Positions 26,125 through 35,479 of a stretch of DNA of 64,000 nt are shown here, piece by piece. The position numbers and the translations under genes are program-made. Under the pieces are notes generated by a model. That model was not told the DNA's origin, made no database searches, and saw nothing but the letters and a program-made list of their open reading frames with translations. Source of the DNA: Sphingomonas kaistensis (lineage in GTDB: Bacteria; Pseudomonadota; Alphaproteobacteria; Sphingomonadales; Sphingomonadaceae); NCBI RefSeq assembly GCF_011927725.1, contig NZ_JAATJC010000001.1, positions 434,001-498,000 on the forward strand, written 5' to 3'. The first letter of the stretch is position 1; the number at the start of each line of letters is the position of its first letter.

Positions 26125-28458
26125 ATGTACGAAGCCCCCGACCGTTACAAGCGAATGATCGCCGCTCGGCTTCCCGACGGCGAATCGGCTGGATTTGCCC
26201 GCGAAAGCGGCTCTGCGGCGTCTCCGCTGAAGGATGTGCAGCTGATCGCCCGCGGCCAGCTCGCCCCCTTCTTCGCGCTCACCAACATCGCCGCGGCCTG
26301 CCTGTTCACGGCAGCCCTGTGGGGTTCGATCTCGCCGGTGCTGCTGCTCGGCTGGGCGGGCCTCGTCGCGGCGGCGAACTACCTCGCCATGCGCTGGAGC
26401 CAGAGCCAGGCGGTGACCTGCGTCGGGCGGGCCGGCCAATCGGTGCCGCTGACCATGATGATCGGCGACGTGGTGCTCCGCGCCGGCCTGTGGCTGAGCC
26501 TTCCGGTCTATCTCTTCCCGACCCTGTCGACGACCGGGCAGATCATTGCCGGAACCCTGATCGCCGGGGTCGGTATCGCCGGGCTCGGCCTGGTCGTGGT
26601 GTTCGCCTGTGCGGTGGCTTGGATGAGTGCCTTCACCGCCGGTCTGGTGATTGCCCTGCTGTTCATGCATTCGACGATCGAGCTCCAGCAATTGCTGGCC
26701 ATGCTGTTCGTACCGGGCGTGTCGATCATCGGCATCCTCACCGTCGCGCGGTGGGCCGCCGCCCAGCTCAAGACCAGCGCCGACATGGGCTCGCAATCCG
26801 AAAGCGCCTCGCTGCTGCTGCAGGAATATGAGCAGCGCGGTGTCGGCTGGCTGTGGCAGGTCGATGCCGACAACCGCGTCATCTACATCTCCAGCCGGAT
26901 GGGCTCGCTGATCGGCAAGCCGTCGACCCAGATCCTCGGCCATTCGCTGCCGTCGCTGCTCGGCGGCCATTCCGACCTCGGCCAGGTCCTGCTCGACAAG
27001 CAGACCTTCACCAACCTCGAGATGGAGTTGCGCACCGCGCGCGGCAATCGCTGGATCTCGCTGTCGGGCGACCCGATCATCGACACCGCCGGCCGGTTCG
27101 AAGGCTTCCGCGGCGTCGGGCTCGACATCACCGACGTCCGCCACACCCAGGAACGGCTGACCCACCTCGCCAATGTCGACGTGCTATCGGGCCTGCCCAA
27201 CCGTGGCCGGGTCCGCCAGCTGCTCGGCGATGCGCTGCGCGGCGCCACCGCGGGCAATGTCCCCTGCGCGATCATGTTCCTCGACCTCGACGGGTTCAAG
27301 CCGGTCAACGACACCTTCGGCCACCCCAAGGGCGACGCGGTGCTGCAGGCGGTCGCCAAGCGGCTGTGCGACGAAGTCGCGGCCGACGGCCATGTCGGGC
27401 GCCTCGGCGGCGACGAATTCGCGATCGTCATTCCCGACGGGCAAAGCCGCCGCAAGGTCGAGCAGCTTGCCGACCGGATCATCGTCGCCATCGCCGAGCC
27501 TTATTCGATCGACGGCACCGAAATCCGCATCGGCGTATCGGTCGGCTGCGCGTTCGGCCCGATCGACGGCGCCACCGTCGACGACCTCATCCTCAAGGCC
27601 GACCTCGCGCTGTATCAAGCCAAGGACGCCGGCCGCGGGGTGGTGCGCTATTTCAGTTCCGAACTGCAGAGCGAGCAGGAAGACCGGGTCCGGCTCGAGG
27701 CCGACCTCCGCGCCGCGCTTGAATCACGCCAATTCTACCTCGCCTTCCAGCCCTTGGTCAGCGCCAAGAATCAGAAGTTGGTCGGGTTCGAGGCGCTGGT
27801 CCGCTGGAACCACCCGCGCCGCGGCTTCGTGCCGCCCAACGTGTTCATCCCCGTGGCCGAGGAATGCGGCCTGATGGGTCCGCTCGGCGAGCTGATCATT
27901 GAGGAAGCCTGCCGCGCCGCCGCGACCTGGCCCGCCCCGATCACCGTCGCGCTGAACGTCAGCCCCAAGCAGATCATCCTGCCCAACCTGCCCAACGTGG
28001 TCAGCCAGGCGCTTGCCCGCCACAAGCTGCCGGGCAACCGGATCGAGCTGGAAGTGACCGAAGGCGTGTTCCTCGACAGCTCGAGCCGCAGCCTCGACAT
28101 CCTTGGCCGCCTCCGCGCGCTTGGCGTCGGAATCGCGCTGGACGATTTCGGGACCGGCTATTCCTCGATCGGCTATTTGAACAAGGCGGTGTTCCATAAA
28201 CTGAAGATCGACGGCAGCTTCGTGCGCGATGCCGGCACCCGCCCGGGCAACGTCGCGATCATCAAGTCGATCGTCCAGCTCGCCAAGGACTTCCGCATGT
28301 CGGTCACCGCCGAAGGTGTCGAGACGGCCGAGGATTTCGAGCGGATGCGCGAACTGGGCTGCGACACCATCCAAGGCTATCTGTTCGGCAAGCCCTTGTC
28401 CTACGACCGCGCCAACCAGCTGGTCATGGGCCTCGACGCCCGCAAGCTCGCCAGCTAG
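26125..28458 (+). CDS. membrane-anchored PAS-GGDEF-EAL protein (c-di-GMP turnover)
   Basis: A 777-residue signalling protein. About five hydrophobic segments (residues 55-205) form an N-terminal membrane sensor. A PAS domain (about 235-345, GWLWQVDADNRVIYIS) follows, then a GGDEF domain with the intact active motif GRLGGDEFAIV. Last is an EAL domain with GFEALVRWNHP, NVSPKQ, LEVTEGVF and DDFGTGYSSIGYL...KLKIDGSFV, all catalytic elements present. Both c-di-GMP synthesis and breakdown are therefore possible. It is convergent with the hybrid kinase (4-base overlap at the stops) and lies near an adhesin, which fits control of surface attachment. Net activity is unknown. Confidence 0.93.
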   Translation: MYEAPDRYKRMIAARLPDGESAGFARESGSAASPLKDVQLIARGQLAPFFALTNIAAACLFTAALWGSISPVLLLGWAGLVAAANYLAMRWSQSQAVTCVGRAGQSVPLTMMIGDVVLRAGLWLSLPVYLFPTLSTTGQIIAGTLIAGVGIAGLGLVVVFACAVAWMSAFTAGLVIALLFMHSTIELQQLLAMLFVPGVSIIGILTVARWAAAQLKTSADMGSQSESASLLLQEYEQRGVGWLWQVDADNRVIYISSRMGSLIGKPSTQILGHSLPSLLGGHSDLGQVLLDKQTFTNLEMELRTARGNRWISLSGDPIIDTAGRFEGFRGVGLDITDVRHTQERLTHLANVDVLSGLPNRGRVRQLLGDALRGATAGNVPCAIMFLDLDGFKPVNDTFGHPKGDAVLQAVAKRLCDEVAADGHVGRLGGDEFAIVIPDGQSRRKVEQLADRIIVAIAEPYSIDGTEIRIGVSVGCAFGPIDGATVDDLILKADLALYQAKDAGRGVVRYFSSELQSEQEDRVRLEADLRAALESRQFYLAFQPLVSAKNQKLVGFEALVRWNHPRRGFVPPNVFIPVAEECGLMGPLGELIIEEACRAAATWPAPITVALNVSPKQIILPNLPNVVSQALARHKLPGNRIELEVTEGVFLDSSSRSLDILGRLRALGVGIALDDFGTGYSSIGYLNKAVFHKLKIDGSFVRDAGTRPGNVAIIKSIVQLAKDFRMSVTAEGVETAEDFERMRELGCDTIQGYLFGKPLSYDRANQLVMGLDARKLAS

Positions 28459-30788
28459 CCCCCGCTCAGCACCTTGCGGACGCAGGCGGCCAGCGCTTCG
28501 GTCCGGAACGGCTTGGCAAGCAGTGCGGCGCCGGGCGCCGCGGCCCTGATCGCATCGGTTTCGTTATAGCCTGACACGAACAGGATCCGCTGCTCGGGCG
28601 CGGCCTGGCGGATCTCGCGGGCGACGTCGGCCCCCGACATGCCGGGCATCAGATAATCGAGCACCACCAGGTCGGGCATTTCGCGCCGGTATTCCGTCAG
28701 CGCCGCCTCGCCATCTGCCGCTTCGGCGACTTGGTAGCCAAGGTCCTCAAGGCTCGCGACGACGAAGCCGCGGACGTCGGGATCGTCGTCGACCACCAGC
28801 ACCCGCGCCGCAGGTTCGGCCGCCTGGTCCTCGCTTTCCTCGGCGACCGCTTCCGCTTCCAGCTTCGCCTGCGAACCCTCGGCATGACGGAAGTACAGGC
28901 GAACGGTGGTTCCTTCGCCCGGCCGGCTCTCGATCCGCGCCGTGCCGCCCGACTGGCGCGCGACGCCATAGACCATCGACAGGCCGAGCCCGGTGCCCTT
29001 GCCCACTTCCTTGGTCGTGAAGAACGGCTCGAACGCGCGGGCGACCACTTCCTCAGGCATGCCCGATCCGGTGTCGCCGATGCTCAGCTCGACATAGTCG
29101 CCCGCCTCCAGCTCGGGATCGTCGCTGACAGTCACCGGCGACGTGGTGATGCTCAACAGACCGCCTTCGGGCATCGCGTCGCGGGCATTGATCGCAAGAT
29201 TGAGCACCGCAAGCTCGAGCTGGGTCGGATCGGCCAGCACCGGGATGGCGGCATCGTCGAGCTGGATCCGTTTCTCGATCCCCGGCCCCAGCACGTTGCG
29301 CAGCAATGGGCGCATGTTTGCGATCAATGGCGCCACCAGGGTCGGTCGCACCTCGAGCCGCTGGACGCGGCTGAACGCCAGCAATTGCGCCGTCAGCCGC
29401 GCACCGCGCTCGGCCGCCTCAAGCGCATTCTTGGCGTAGCGCTGCAGCTTGGGGTCCTCGGCCCGGCGGACGATCAGGTCGAGCCCGCCGACCACCACCG
29501 TCAGGAGGTTGTTGAAGTCGTGCGCGATACCGCCGGTCAGCTGGCCCAGCGCTTCCATCTTCTGGCTCTGGCGAAGCTGCTCCTGCGCGGCCTTGAGCTC
29601 GGTGACGTCGCGCGCTTCGAACAGGATGTACATGACCGACCCGTCACGGTCGGCGACCGGGCGGAAGGACACGTCAAGATAAGCCGTAGGCGAGCCCGCC
29701 CGCTCGAGAATGATGTCGCGCGTGACCGGCACCCCGGTCGCCGCCAGTGCAATGGCGCCGCTGACGGCCTCCTTATGCTCCGGGTAGGCGGAGAGGGTCG
29801 GAGCTTCCCACAATTTCTTGCCGATTGCCTCGTCGGCGCGCTTGTCGCGCCAGCTCGCTTCGGTGCGGTTGAGCTGGATCACAGTCCCGTCGGGCTCGAG
29901 CAGCACCACCACTTCGCGCACGCTGTCGAAGATGGCGCGGAGACGGACTTCGCTTTCGCGGACCTCGGCGGTGCGCTCGTCGACCTGCTGGCGAAGCTCG
30001 CGCTCGGCCTCCTTGGCCACCGTGACGTCGAAGGCCGCACCGATGAACCCGATCAGCTCCCCGTCCGGCCCGAACCGGGGCGAGGACACCGAACTCAGCC
30101 AGCGATAGGCCCCGTCCGCCCTCTTGTAGCGCGCTTCCAGGCTGAAGGGCCGCCGGCTGGCCTCGCCGGCCATGCTTTCCACCACCACTCGCTCGAAATC
30201 GTCGGGATGGATGAAGTCGCGCCATTCGTGCGCATTGACCTGGTCGCGGGCGACCCCGGTAAAACTGAGATATTCGTCGTTGACGAACTCGCGGTGCCGG
30301 TCGAGCCGGGTCACCCACATGATCACCGGGGCATTGTTGGCGATCCGCCGGAAGCGCGCCTCGGATTCGCGCAAGGCCCGCTCGGCGACCCGTTGCTCGG
30401 TCACGTCGGTGACCAGGATCACGATCCCCGAGATCGACCCGTCGGCCTCGACCTGCGGAAGATACTGGGTCTGGATTGCCACCGTGCCGCGGCTGGGGTG
30501 ATCATACTGCGCGGCGAACCACTGCCGCTCGCCCTTCAGCGCGGCGGCGATCAGCGGCTTGCGGATCTCGTAGGCCGCCTTGCCGATCACCTCGCCGATC
30601 CCATGCCCGAGAATGTCGCTCCGCGGCCGTTCCAGGAATTCGGCCAGCGCCTGGTTGCAGAACAGGTAGCGCTCGTTGCGGTCGATCAGCGCCAGCGGCA
30701 TCGGCAGGGCATCGGCAATGCCGAGGATGCGCTTGAAGTCGAACCCTCCAAGCGCTTCTGTCAGCAAGTCCCCGCCCTTGTTCGCCAT
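28455..30788 (-). CDS. hybrid sensor histidine kinase with three PAS domains and a receiver
   Basis: A 777-residue protein without obvious membrane helices. PAS domains lie at about 20-130, 140-260 and 280-400. A HisKA domain has the phosphoacceptor H423 (GGIAHDFNNLLTV). The HATPase domain shows NLAINARDAMP, GDTGSGMP and GKGTGLGLSMVYG. A C-terminal receiver has phospho-Asp D711 (LVVLDYLMPG). This is the common cytoplasmic hybrid kinase of Alphaproteobacteria, probably sensing redox or light through PAS ligands. The cognate partner is not adjacent; LytTR genes follow but have their own kinase. Confidence 0.93.
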   Translation of the reverse strand: MANKGGDLLTEALGGFDFKRILGIADALPMPLALIDRNERYLFCNQALAEFLERPRSDILGHGIGEVIGKAAYEIRKPLIAAALKGERQWFAAQYDHPSRGTVAIQTQYLPQVEADGSISGIVILVTDVTEQRVAERALRESEARFRRIANNAPVIMWVTRLDRHREFVNDEYLSFTGVARDQVNAHEWRDFIHPDDFERVVVESMAGEASRRPFSLEARYKRADGAYRWLSSVSSPRFGPDGELIGFIGAAFDVTVAKEAERELRQQVDERTAEVRESEVRLRAIFDSVREVVVLLEPDGTVIQLNRTEASWRDKRADEAIGKKLWEAPTLSAYPEHKEAVSGAIALAATGVPVTRDIILERAGSPTAYLDVSFRPVADRDGSVMYILFEARDVTELKAAQEQLRQSQKMEALGQLTGGIAHDFNNLLTVVVGGLDLIVRRAEDPKLQRYAKNALEAAERGARLTAQLLAFSRVQRLEVRPTLVAPLIANMRPLLRNVLGPGIEKRIQLDDAAIPVLADPTQLELAVLNLAINARDAMPEGGLLSITTSPVTVSDDPELEAGDYVELSIGDTGSGMPEEVVARAFEPFFTTKEVGKGTGLGLSMVYGVARQSGGTARIESRPGEGTTVRLYFRHAEGSQAKLEAEAVAEESEDQAAEPAARVLVVDDDPDVRGFVVASLEDLGYQVAEAADGEAALTEYRREMPDLVVLDYLMPGMSGADVAREIRQAAPEQRILFVSGYNETDAIRAAAPGAALLAKPFRTEALAACVRKVLSGG

Positions 30789-30837
30789 GACCGCAATCTA
30801 TCGTATAGGGGCCGGGCGGCAACCAGCGTGCCGCCCC

Positions 30838-31644
30838 CTAGTGGACGAAACGCGCCACCACGTCGCGATAGCTGCGGCTGACCTTCACCTGCGCGCCCGA
30901 GTTCAGCACCAGGAAGCATTCGCCATTGGTGTGCGGCTTGACCTGCCGGACGAGGTCGAGGTTGACGATGGTCGACCGGTGGACGCGCTGGAACCGACGC
31001 GGGTCGAGACGCTTCTCCAAATCCTTCATCGTCTCGCGAAGGATCAGGGTATTGTCTCCGGTCTGGATGCACATGTAGTCGCCGGCGGCATCGATCCGCT
31101 CGATCGTGTCGACATCGACACGGAAGATCTGCCCCTGGTCCTTGATGTTGATCATCTTCTCGAACCGGCCGGATTCGGGCGCTGCGGCCGGAGCGCTCTC
31201 GCCAATCTCCTCGGCGGCTTCGGGGGCATGTTCGGCCAGCGCCTCGGCCAGCCGTTCGGCGTGCTGCTGCGCGCCGCGCTCGGCCATCCGTTGGCGGACC
31301 CGCTCCATGGTTGTCGCAAGCCGGTCCTCGAGCACCGGCTTTTCGAGATAATCCACCGCCTGGACCTCGAACGCACGCAGGGCATGCTCCGAATAAGCGG
31401 TGACGAAGACGAACAAGGGCGGATCGACGTCCATCAGCCCCTGGATCACCGAGAATCCGTCGAACCCCGGCATCTGGATGTCGAGAAAGACGAGGTCGGG
31501 CTTGTGGGTCTTGATCGCGCGGATCGCCTCGCGGCCGTTGCTGGCGGTGGCGATCACCTCGACATCGTCATGCGCCTGAAGCCGTAGCATCAGCCCCTGG
31601 GTGGCCAGCGGCTCATCGTCGACGAGGATGGTGCGAATGGTCAT
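30838..31644 (-). CDS. LytTR-family response regulator
   Basis: A 268-residue regulator: receiver domain (1-120) with D55 as phospho-acceptor (DLVFLDIQMPG) and the switch lysine in YLEKP, an Ala/Glu-rich linker (about 130-165), and a LytTR DNA-binding domain (about 165-265) with RVHRSTIVNLDLV and VKVSRSYRDVV. The start MTIRTILVDDEPLATQGL was chosen at the conserved receiver beginning. It is 28 bases downstream of its LytS-type kinase. The target is unknown, but the adhesin gene lies next to the pair on the same strand. Confidence 0.93.
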   Translation of the reverse strand: MTIRTILVDDEPLATQGLMLRLQAHDDVEVIATASNGREAIRAIKTHKPDLVFLDIQMPGFDGFSVIQGLMDVDPPLFVFVTAYSEHALRAFEVQAVDYLEKPVLEDRLATTMERVRQRMAERGAQQHAERLAEALAEHAPEAAEEIGESAPAAAPESGRFEKMINIKDQGQIFRVDVDTIERIDAAGDYMCIQTGDNTLILRETMKDLEKRLDPRRFQRVHRSTIVNLDLVRQVKPHTNGECFLVLNSGAQVKVSRSYRDVVARFVH

Positions 31645-31672
31645 GCAGGTCCTTTTTTGGGTTCGCCGCCGG

Positions 31673-32836
31673 TCACAGCCCGAGCGGCCGTGCATCGAGC
31701 GGAATCTCGACGATAACGCTGAATCCCCCTTGTTCGTTCTTGCGTGTCGCGAAACGGTGGCGCTCGCCATAGGCTTGCGCCAGACGGTCGCGGGTGTTCG
31801 CCAGACCGACACCGGTCGACTGGGTGGCGACCAGCGCATCCTGCCCGCCAGCGCCATTGTCGGCCACCTCGATCCGGACGTTGTCCCCCTCCGGAATGGC
31901 GGTGACCCAGATGTCGGCGCCCGTTTCACTCGGCGTCACCGCATATTTGATCGCATTCTCGACCAAAGGCTGGAGCAGCAGGCTCGGCAACCGCACCCCG
32001 ATGGTCTGCGCCTCGATCCGGAAATGCGGGCGAAGCCGATCCTCGAATCGCATCTTCTCGATCTCGAGGTACAGCTTCAGCGTCTCCACCTCCTGCGCCA
32101 GCGTGACCTGGGCGGTGGGTTCGTTGGCGAGGGTGTAGCGCAGGAAGCTCGACAGGCGCGCAAGCATCGCATTGGCCCGCTCGGTCTGCTTCAACAGCAC
32201 CAGGGTCGAGATGCTGTTCAGCGTGTTGAACAGGAAATGCGGATTGAGCTGGTAGCGCAGCATCGCCAGCTGCGCGCTCGACGCCTGGCTTTCCAGCCGG
32301 GTCCGCTGGTCGATCTCCTCTTCCAGCAGCAGGTAATAGTTGATCCCGTAATAAAGCGCCGACCAGGCCGCCAGCAGCGCGAAGTTGAGCAGGATCGGGC
32401 CGAGCAATTGCACCCCAACCGGGTTCGCCCCCGGCCGCACGAATGTGGCATGGCTCCACGTCTCGATCACCGAGAAGCAGCCCGAGGCGATGCCGACCGC
32501 CGCAAGGCTCAGGATCACCGTATAGATCGCCCGCATGGTGATCAGCCGCCGGTACAGGCTCGCCAGCAGCAGGGTCAGCGAATAGCCGGTGGCGGTCAGC
32601 AGCAGCGTGTGGACGACGAACATCGCCGGCACCGCATTGGCGATGCCCGACAGCGTCCGGAGCATGAAATAGCCGACCCAGCCGGCCGATTGCAGCACCC
32701 AGAAGGCGCGGTTCTTGTCGGCGAAGAAGGGCGCGTCGAGCCCGACCGTGCGCGCGATCGGCCCCTTGCGCGGGGTCAGCGCCCGTGCCCGCCGGCGCGG
32801 CGGCGGTTCGGACAGGAGGGCGCTGTCGGTGGCCAT
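31673..32836 (-). CDS. LytS/YehU-type sensor histidine kinase
   Basis: A 387-residue membrane kinase. Four hydrophobic segments are predicted between about 45 and 165. A His_kinase domain follows with the phosphoacceptor in YQLNPHFLFNTLNSISTL, and an HATPase domain with LPSLLLQPLVENAIKYAV and GVGLANTRDRL. It pairs with the LytTR regulator that follows. The signal is unknown. Confidence 0.93.
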   Translation of the reverse strand: MATDSALLSEPPPRRRARALTPRKGPIARTVGLDAPFFADKNRAFWVLQSAGWVGYFMLRTLSGIANAVPAMFVVHTLLLTATGYSLTLLLASLYRRLITMRAIYTVILSLAAVGIASGCFSVIETWSHATFVRPGANPVGVQLLGPILLNFALLAAWSALYYGINYYLLLEEEIDQRTRLESQASSAQLAMLRYQLNPHFLFNTLNSISTLVLLKQTERANAMLARLSSFLRYTLANEPTAQVTLAQEVETLKLYLEIEKMRFEDRLRPHFRIEAQTIGVRLPSLLLQPLVENAIKYAVTPSETGADIWVTAIPEGDNVRIEVADNGAGGQDALVATQSTGVGLANTRDRLAQAYGERHRFATRKNEQGGFSVIVEIPLDARPLGL

Positions 32837-32903
32837 GGCTGCGACATATAGCTTGCCGCCCCCGTCATTGCGAGCGGGCCCTGGTTTTGGACGCAGGGGA
32901 AGC

Positions 32904-32935
32904 GGGGCGAGGAGACGGCTTGCGGCCTCCTCCCC
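32904..32935. repeat. inverted repeat downstream of the adhesin gene
   Basis: GGGGCGAGGAG (32904-32914) faces CTCCTCCCC (32927-32935) across a 12-base loop, a GC-rich hairpin with one bulge. It lies 12 bases past the adhesin stop, in the 111-bp spacer before the kinase. It has no T-run on the minus side, so it may act as an mRNA 3' stabiliser or a weak terminator. Confidence 0.45.
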
Positions 32936-32947
32936 GCCCGCGCCGGG

Positions 32948-35233
32948 TCAGAACTGGATGCCTGCCCCGCCGCTTGCACCCACCTTGCTGTTGCTGTCGT
33001 AGGTGACGCCGATCCGGAACACGGCCTTGCCGTTTTCCGTGCGATGCGACCCGCCGATCGCAATCGCCGTCTTGCCGCCGTAGGTCCCGACCCCGGCCGC
33101 GAGCATGTTGGCGCCAGCGTCCATCGCCTGCGGCATGCCCGCCGCGGCAAGTGCCGCCGCAGCGCCCGCCCGGGCTTCCTTGCGCGCTTCGCCGAGGTCG
33201 AAACTGAACGCGGCGAGGCGCTGGTCGGTATAGTTGTTGGCCGACCGAAGCGCAGTGTCGGCAAGGTCGCGGACCTGGTTGAGGTTCACCGCGTCGGTCC
33301 CGAGCGTCCCCGCCGCGACATTGCGCAGCTGTACCGCCTGGCTCGCCCCCGATCCGCCCAGCGTCACGCTGGTCCGGGCCGAACTGTCATAGGCGACCGC
33401 ATTCTGACTTGCCTGCAGGGCCTGGGTGGCGGTCTGCTGGGCCGCCGCGACGGTGACGTTGGTGGCCGCCAGCTGGCCGCCGTTGACCGCATCGGTCGAT
33501 CCCGCGGCGACTACGCCGGCCGCGACATTGTGCACCCGCACCGGTCCCGGCGCTGCCCCGACCAGAGTCACGTCGTTGGTCGGCGTGCCGCCATTGTCCT
33601 GCGTCGGGGTCGCCGCATTGCTGTAGCGGACCGGCCCCGCATTGCCGAGATCGAGGTCGGCGACCGTCTGCGCGAGTGCATCGAGGTCGGCACGAACGTC
33701 GAGCATCACGTCCTCGAGCTGGCCGATGTCGGCAGTGTTGCCGGCCACGTCGATCGACAGATTGGTGATCGCGGTGGTGTTTCCACTGACACTGGTCTGG
33801 AGATTGGCGATCGAGGTGGTGTTGCCCGCTACGTTGGTCTGGAGGCTGGTGATCGCGCTGCTGTTGCCCGCGACATTGGCTTCGAGATTGGTGATCGCCG
33901 TGGTATTTCCGGCGACGGCCGTCTGCAGGCTGGTGATGGCGGTGGTGTTTCCGCCCACCGTCGCCTGCAGGTTGCTGATCGCCGTGGTGTTGCTCGAGAC
34001 GCTGGTCTGGATCGCTCCGACGTTGGTCTGGAGGTTGCTGACCGCGACATTGGTCGTGGCGAGGCCAGACTGCAGGTTGGTGATCGCGGTGGTGTTGCCC
34101 GCAACGTTGGTCTGCAGGTTGCTGACGTCGGTCTGCAGCGTCGTGATGGCGGACGTGTTCCCGGCGACACTCGTCTGCAGGTTGGTGATCGCCGAGCTGT
34201 TGTTCGCGACGTCGGTCTGGAGCTGGCTGACATCACCCTGGAGCGTGGTGATATTGGTCGTGTTGCCCGCGACCAGCTGGTTGGTGGCGAACAGCTGCGA
34301 CCCGTTCACCGCATCGCTCGACGATGCCGTCACCGCACCGGCCGCGACATTGCTGACGGTGGTCCCGCCCGCCCCGGCCAGCACGACGCTGGTATTGCTG
34401 CTGTTGCTGTACTGGACGGCGTTGTTCGACAGCTGGGCGGCGATCGCCTGGAGCTGACCGACCGTTGCGGCATCGCTGGCGGCGGTGCCGTCGGCGACGT
34501 TGGTGATCTGGCGGAACGCTCCCGGCGCGCCGACCGACACTTCGCCGGCCGACCCCGCCTGGGGTCCGCGCGACGCGATCGAACCGGCCCCCAGCGCAAC
34601 GCTGTTGGCAACGGTGACCGAGGCGCCCCGGCCGAACGCGATCGAGCCGGTCCCGCCGGCGCCGACACTGGCGTCGGTCCCGAGCGCGATCGAACCCAGC
34701 GCAAGGGCATCGGTCCCAGCGCGGTTGCCGATGGCGATGGAATTGATCTCGCCGGCGACCGCTTCCTCGCCCGACGCACCGAGACCGGTGATCGCATTGC
34801 CGCCGATCGACACGCCCTTGGGGTTAGTCAGGATGAAGCTGTCGGCCTGCGCATTGCAGGGGTCGCCAGGCCCGATGAGGGTGCCGTCATTGGCGATCGC
34901 CCTGAGCCTGATGTTTGATCCGCTCGCGGCGGAGGTGCGAAGTCCGTTGACGTCGACGCTGAGCGGCGCCGGAAGTCCGGTGATGCCCAGCAGCGGATTG
35001 GTCAGCACCGCAAGCGTGCCGTTGAGATTGGTTTCGATTGGCGCATAGATGCCGGTCACGACCGGGTCGATGATCGAGGTCACGACCGACCGCGGCAGGC
35101 TTACACCAGAGCAGACGCTGATGATCGTATCGGGGGTGGCCTGCGCCTGTGCCGGTGAGGCGGGCAGGACCAGCAGGAGCGAAATTACTGCGACGGACGT
35201 GGTAGCACGAGTGTCGGCTGCATATGAACGCAT
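32948..35233 (-). CDS. trimeric autotransporter adhesin (YadA-like)
   Basis: A 761-residue surface adhesin. A Sec signal peptide (1-30, cut near AQAQA) is followed by a globular N-terminal part with two Cys. YadA head repeats come next (NSIAIGNRAG, SIALGTDASVG, SIAFGRGASV, SVALGAGSIA) and then neck motifs (ITNVADGTAASDAATVGQLQ and SSSDAVNGSQLFATNQ). A long stalk of 14-residue N-T-T-A-I-T-N-L-Q repeats leads to more necks and the C-terminal four-strand YadA anchor (about 690-761), ending in Phe (GGAGIQF). It should form a trimer in the outer membrane. It lies beside a LytS/LytTR pair and near c-di-GMP genes. Confidence 0.92.
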   Translation of the reverse strand: MRSYAADTRATTSVAVISLLLVLPASPAQAQATPDTIISVCSGVSLPRSVVTSIIDPVVTGIYAPIETNLNGTLAVLTNPLLGITGLPAPLSVDVNGLRTSAASGSNIRLRAIANDGTLIGPGDPCNAQADSFILTNPKGVSIGGNAITGLGASGEEAVAGEINSIAIGNRAGTDALALGSIALGTDASVGAGGTGSIAFGRGASVTVANSVALGAGSIASRGPQAGSAGEVSVGAPGAFRQITNVADGTAASDAATVGQLQAIAAQLSNNAVQYSNSSNTSVVLAGAGGTTVSNVAAGAVTASSSDAVNGSQLFATNQLVAGNTTNITTLQGDVSQLQTDVANNSSAITNLQTSVAGNTSAITTLQTDVSNLQTNVAGNTTAITNLQSGLATTNVAVSNLQTNVGAIQTSVSSNTTAISNLQATVGGNTTAITSLQTAVAGNTTAITNLEANVAGNSSAITSLQTNVAGNTTSIANLQTSVSGNTTAITNLSIDVAGNTADIGQLEDVMLDVRADLDALAQTVADLDLGNAGPVRYSNAATPTQDNGGTPTNDVTLVGAAPGPVRVHNVAAGVVAAGSTDAVNGGQLAATNVTVAAAQQTATQALQASQNAVAYDSSARTSVTLGGSGASQAVQLRNVAAGTLGTDAVNLNQVRDLADTALRSANNYTDQRLAAFSFDLGEARKEARAGAAAALAAAGMPQAMDAGANMLAAGVGTYGGKTAIAIGGSHRTENGKAVFRIGVTYDSNSKVGASGGAGIQF
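33736..34266. repeat. 42-bp degenerate tandem repeats coding the adhesin stalk
   Basis: About eleven in-frame units, mostly 42 bp, encode the pattern N-[TS]-[TS]-x-I-x-x-L-Q-[TA]-x-V-x-[GNS] within the adhesin. Some units are extended by 7 or more residues (SQLQTDV, SNLQTNV). Units are similar at DNA level (repeated GGTGATCGC and GTGGTGTTGCCCGC), so they may gain or lose copies by recombination. Confidence 0.8.
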
Positions 35234-35479
35234 GACGTTGCCATCCTTTGTTTAAGCCGAGCAGGAGGAGATTCGCAAGATTCCGTAAATTTATGATTAC
35301 AAAGGGGTTTTCGGCTGTTGCTGGAAAGTCGCTGTTGGCCGCCCAAAGCACCGAACTTGCCTTGGCAGCGGGCCTCGGCCATCGCCGCAACAGGCCCATA
35401 TTCAGGTTGGGCGAAGTAGACAGGATCCATCCGCAGGCGTTCGGCAGCAGCCCGCCTGCCTGTTCGGCAAGAGAGATTC

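Noticed and set aside
32860-32880. GTCATTGCGAGCGG, resembling a dispersed bacterial intergenic repeat
   Set aside because: Only a fragment is present and I saw no second copy, so it cannot be supported as a repeat element here.
33736-34266. Regular repeats that could suggest a CRISPR array
   Set aside because: They are in frame in a YadA-like gene, have 42-bp periodicity with no unique spacers, and there are no cas genes.
33044-34918. 624-codon plus-strand frame opposite the adhesin
   Set aside because: Repeats of the antisense adhesin stalk produce a repetitive Asp/Arg/Val protein; no signal or family.
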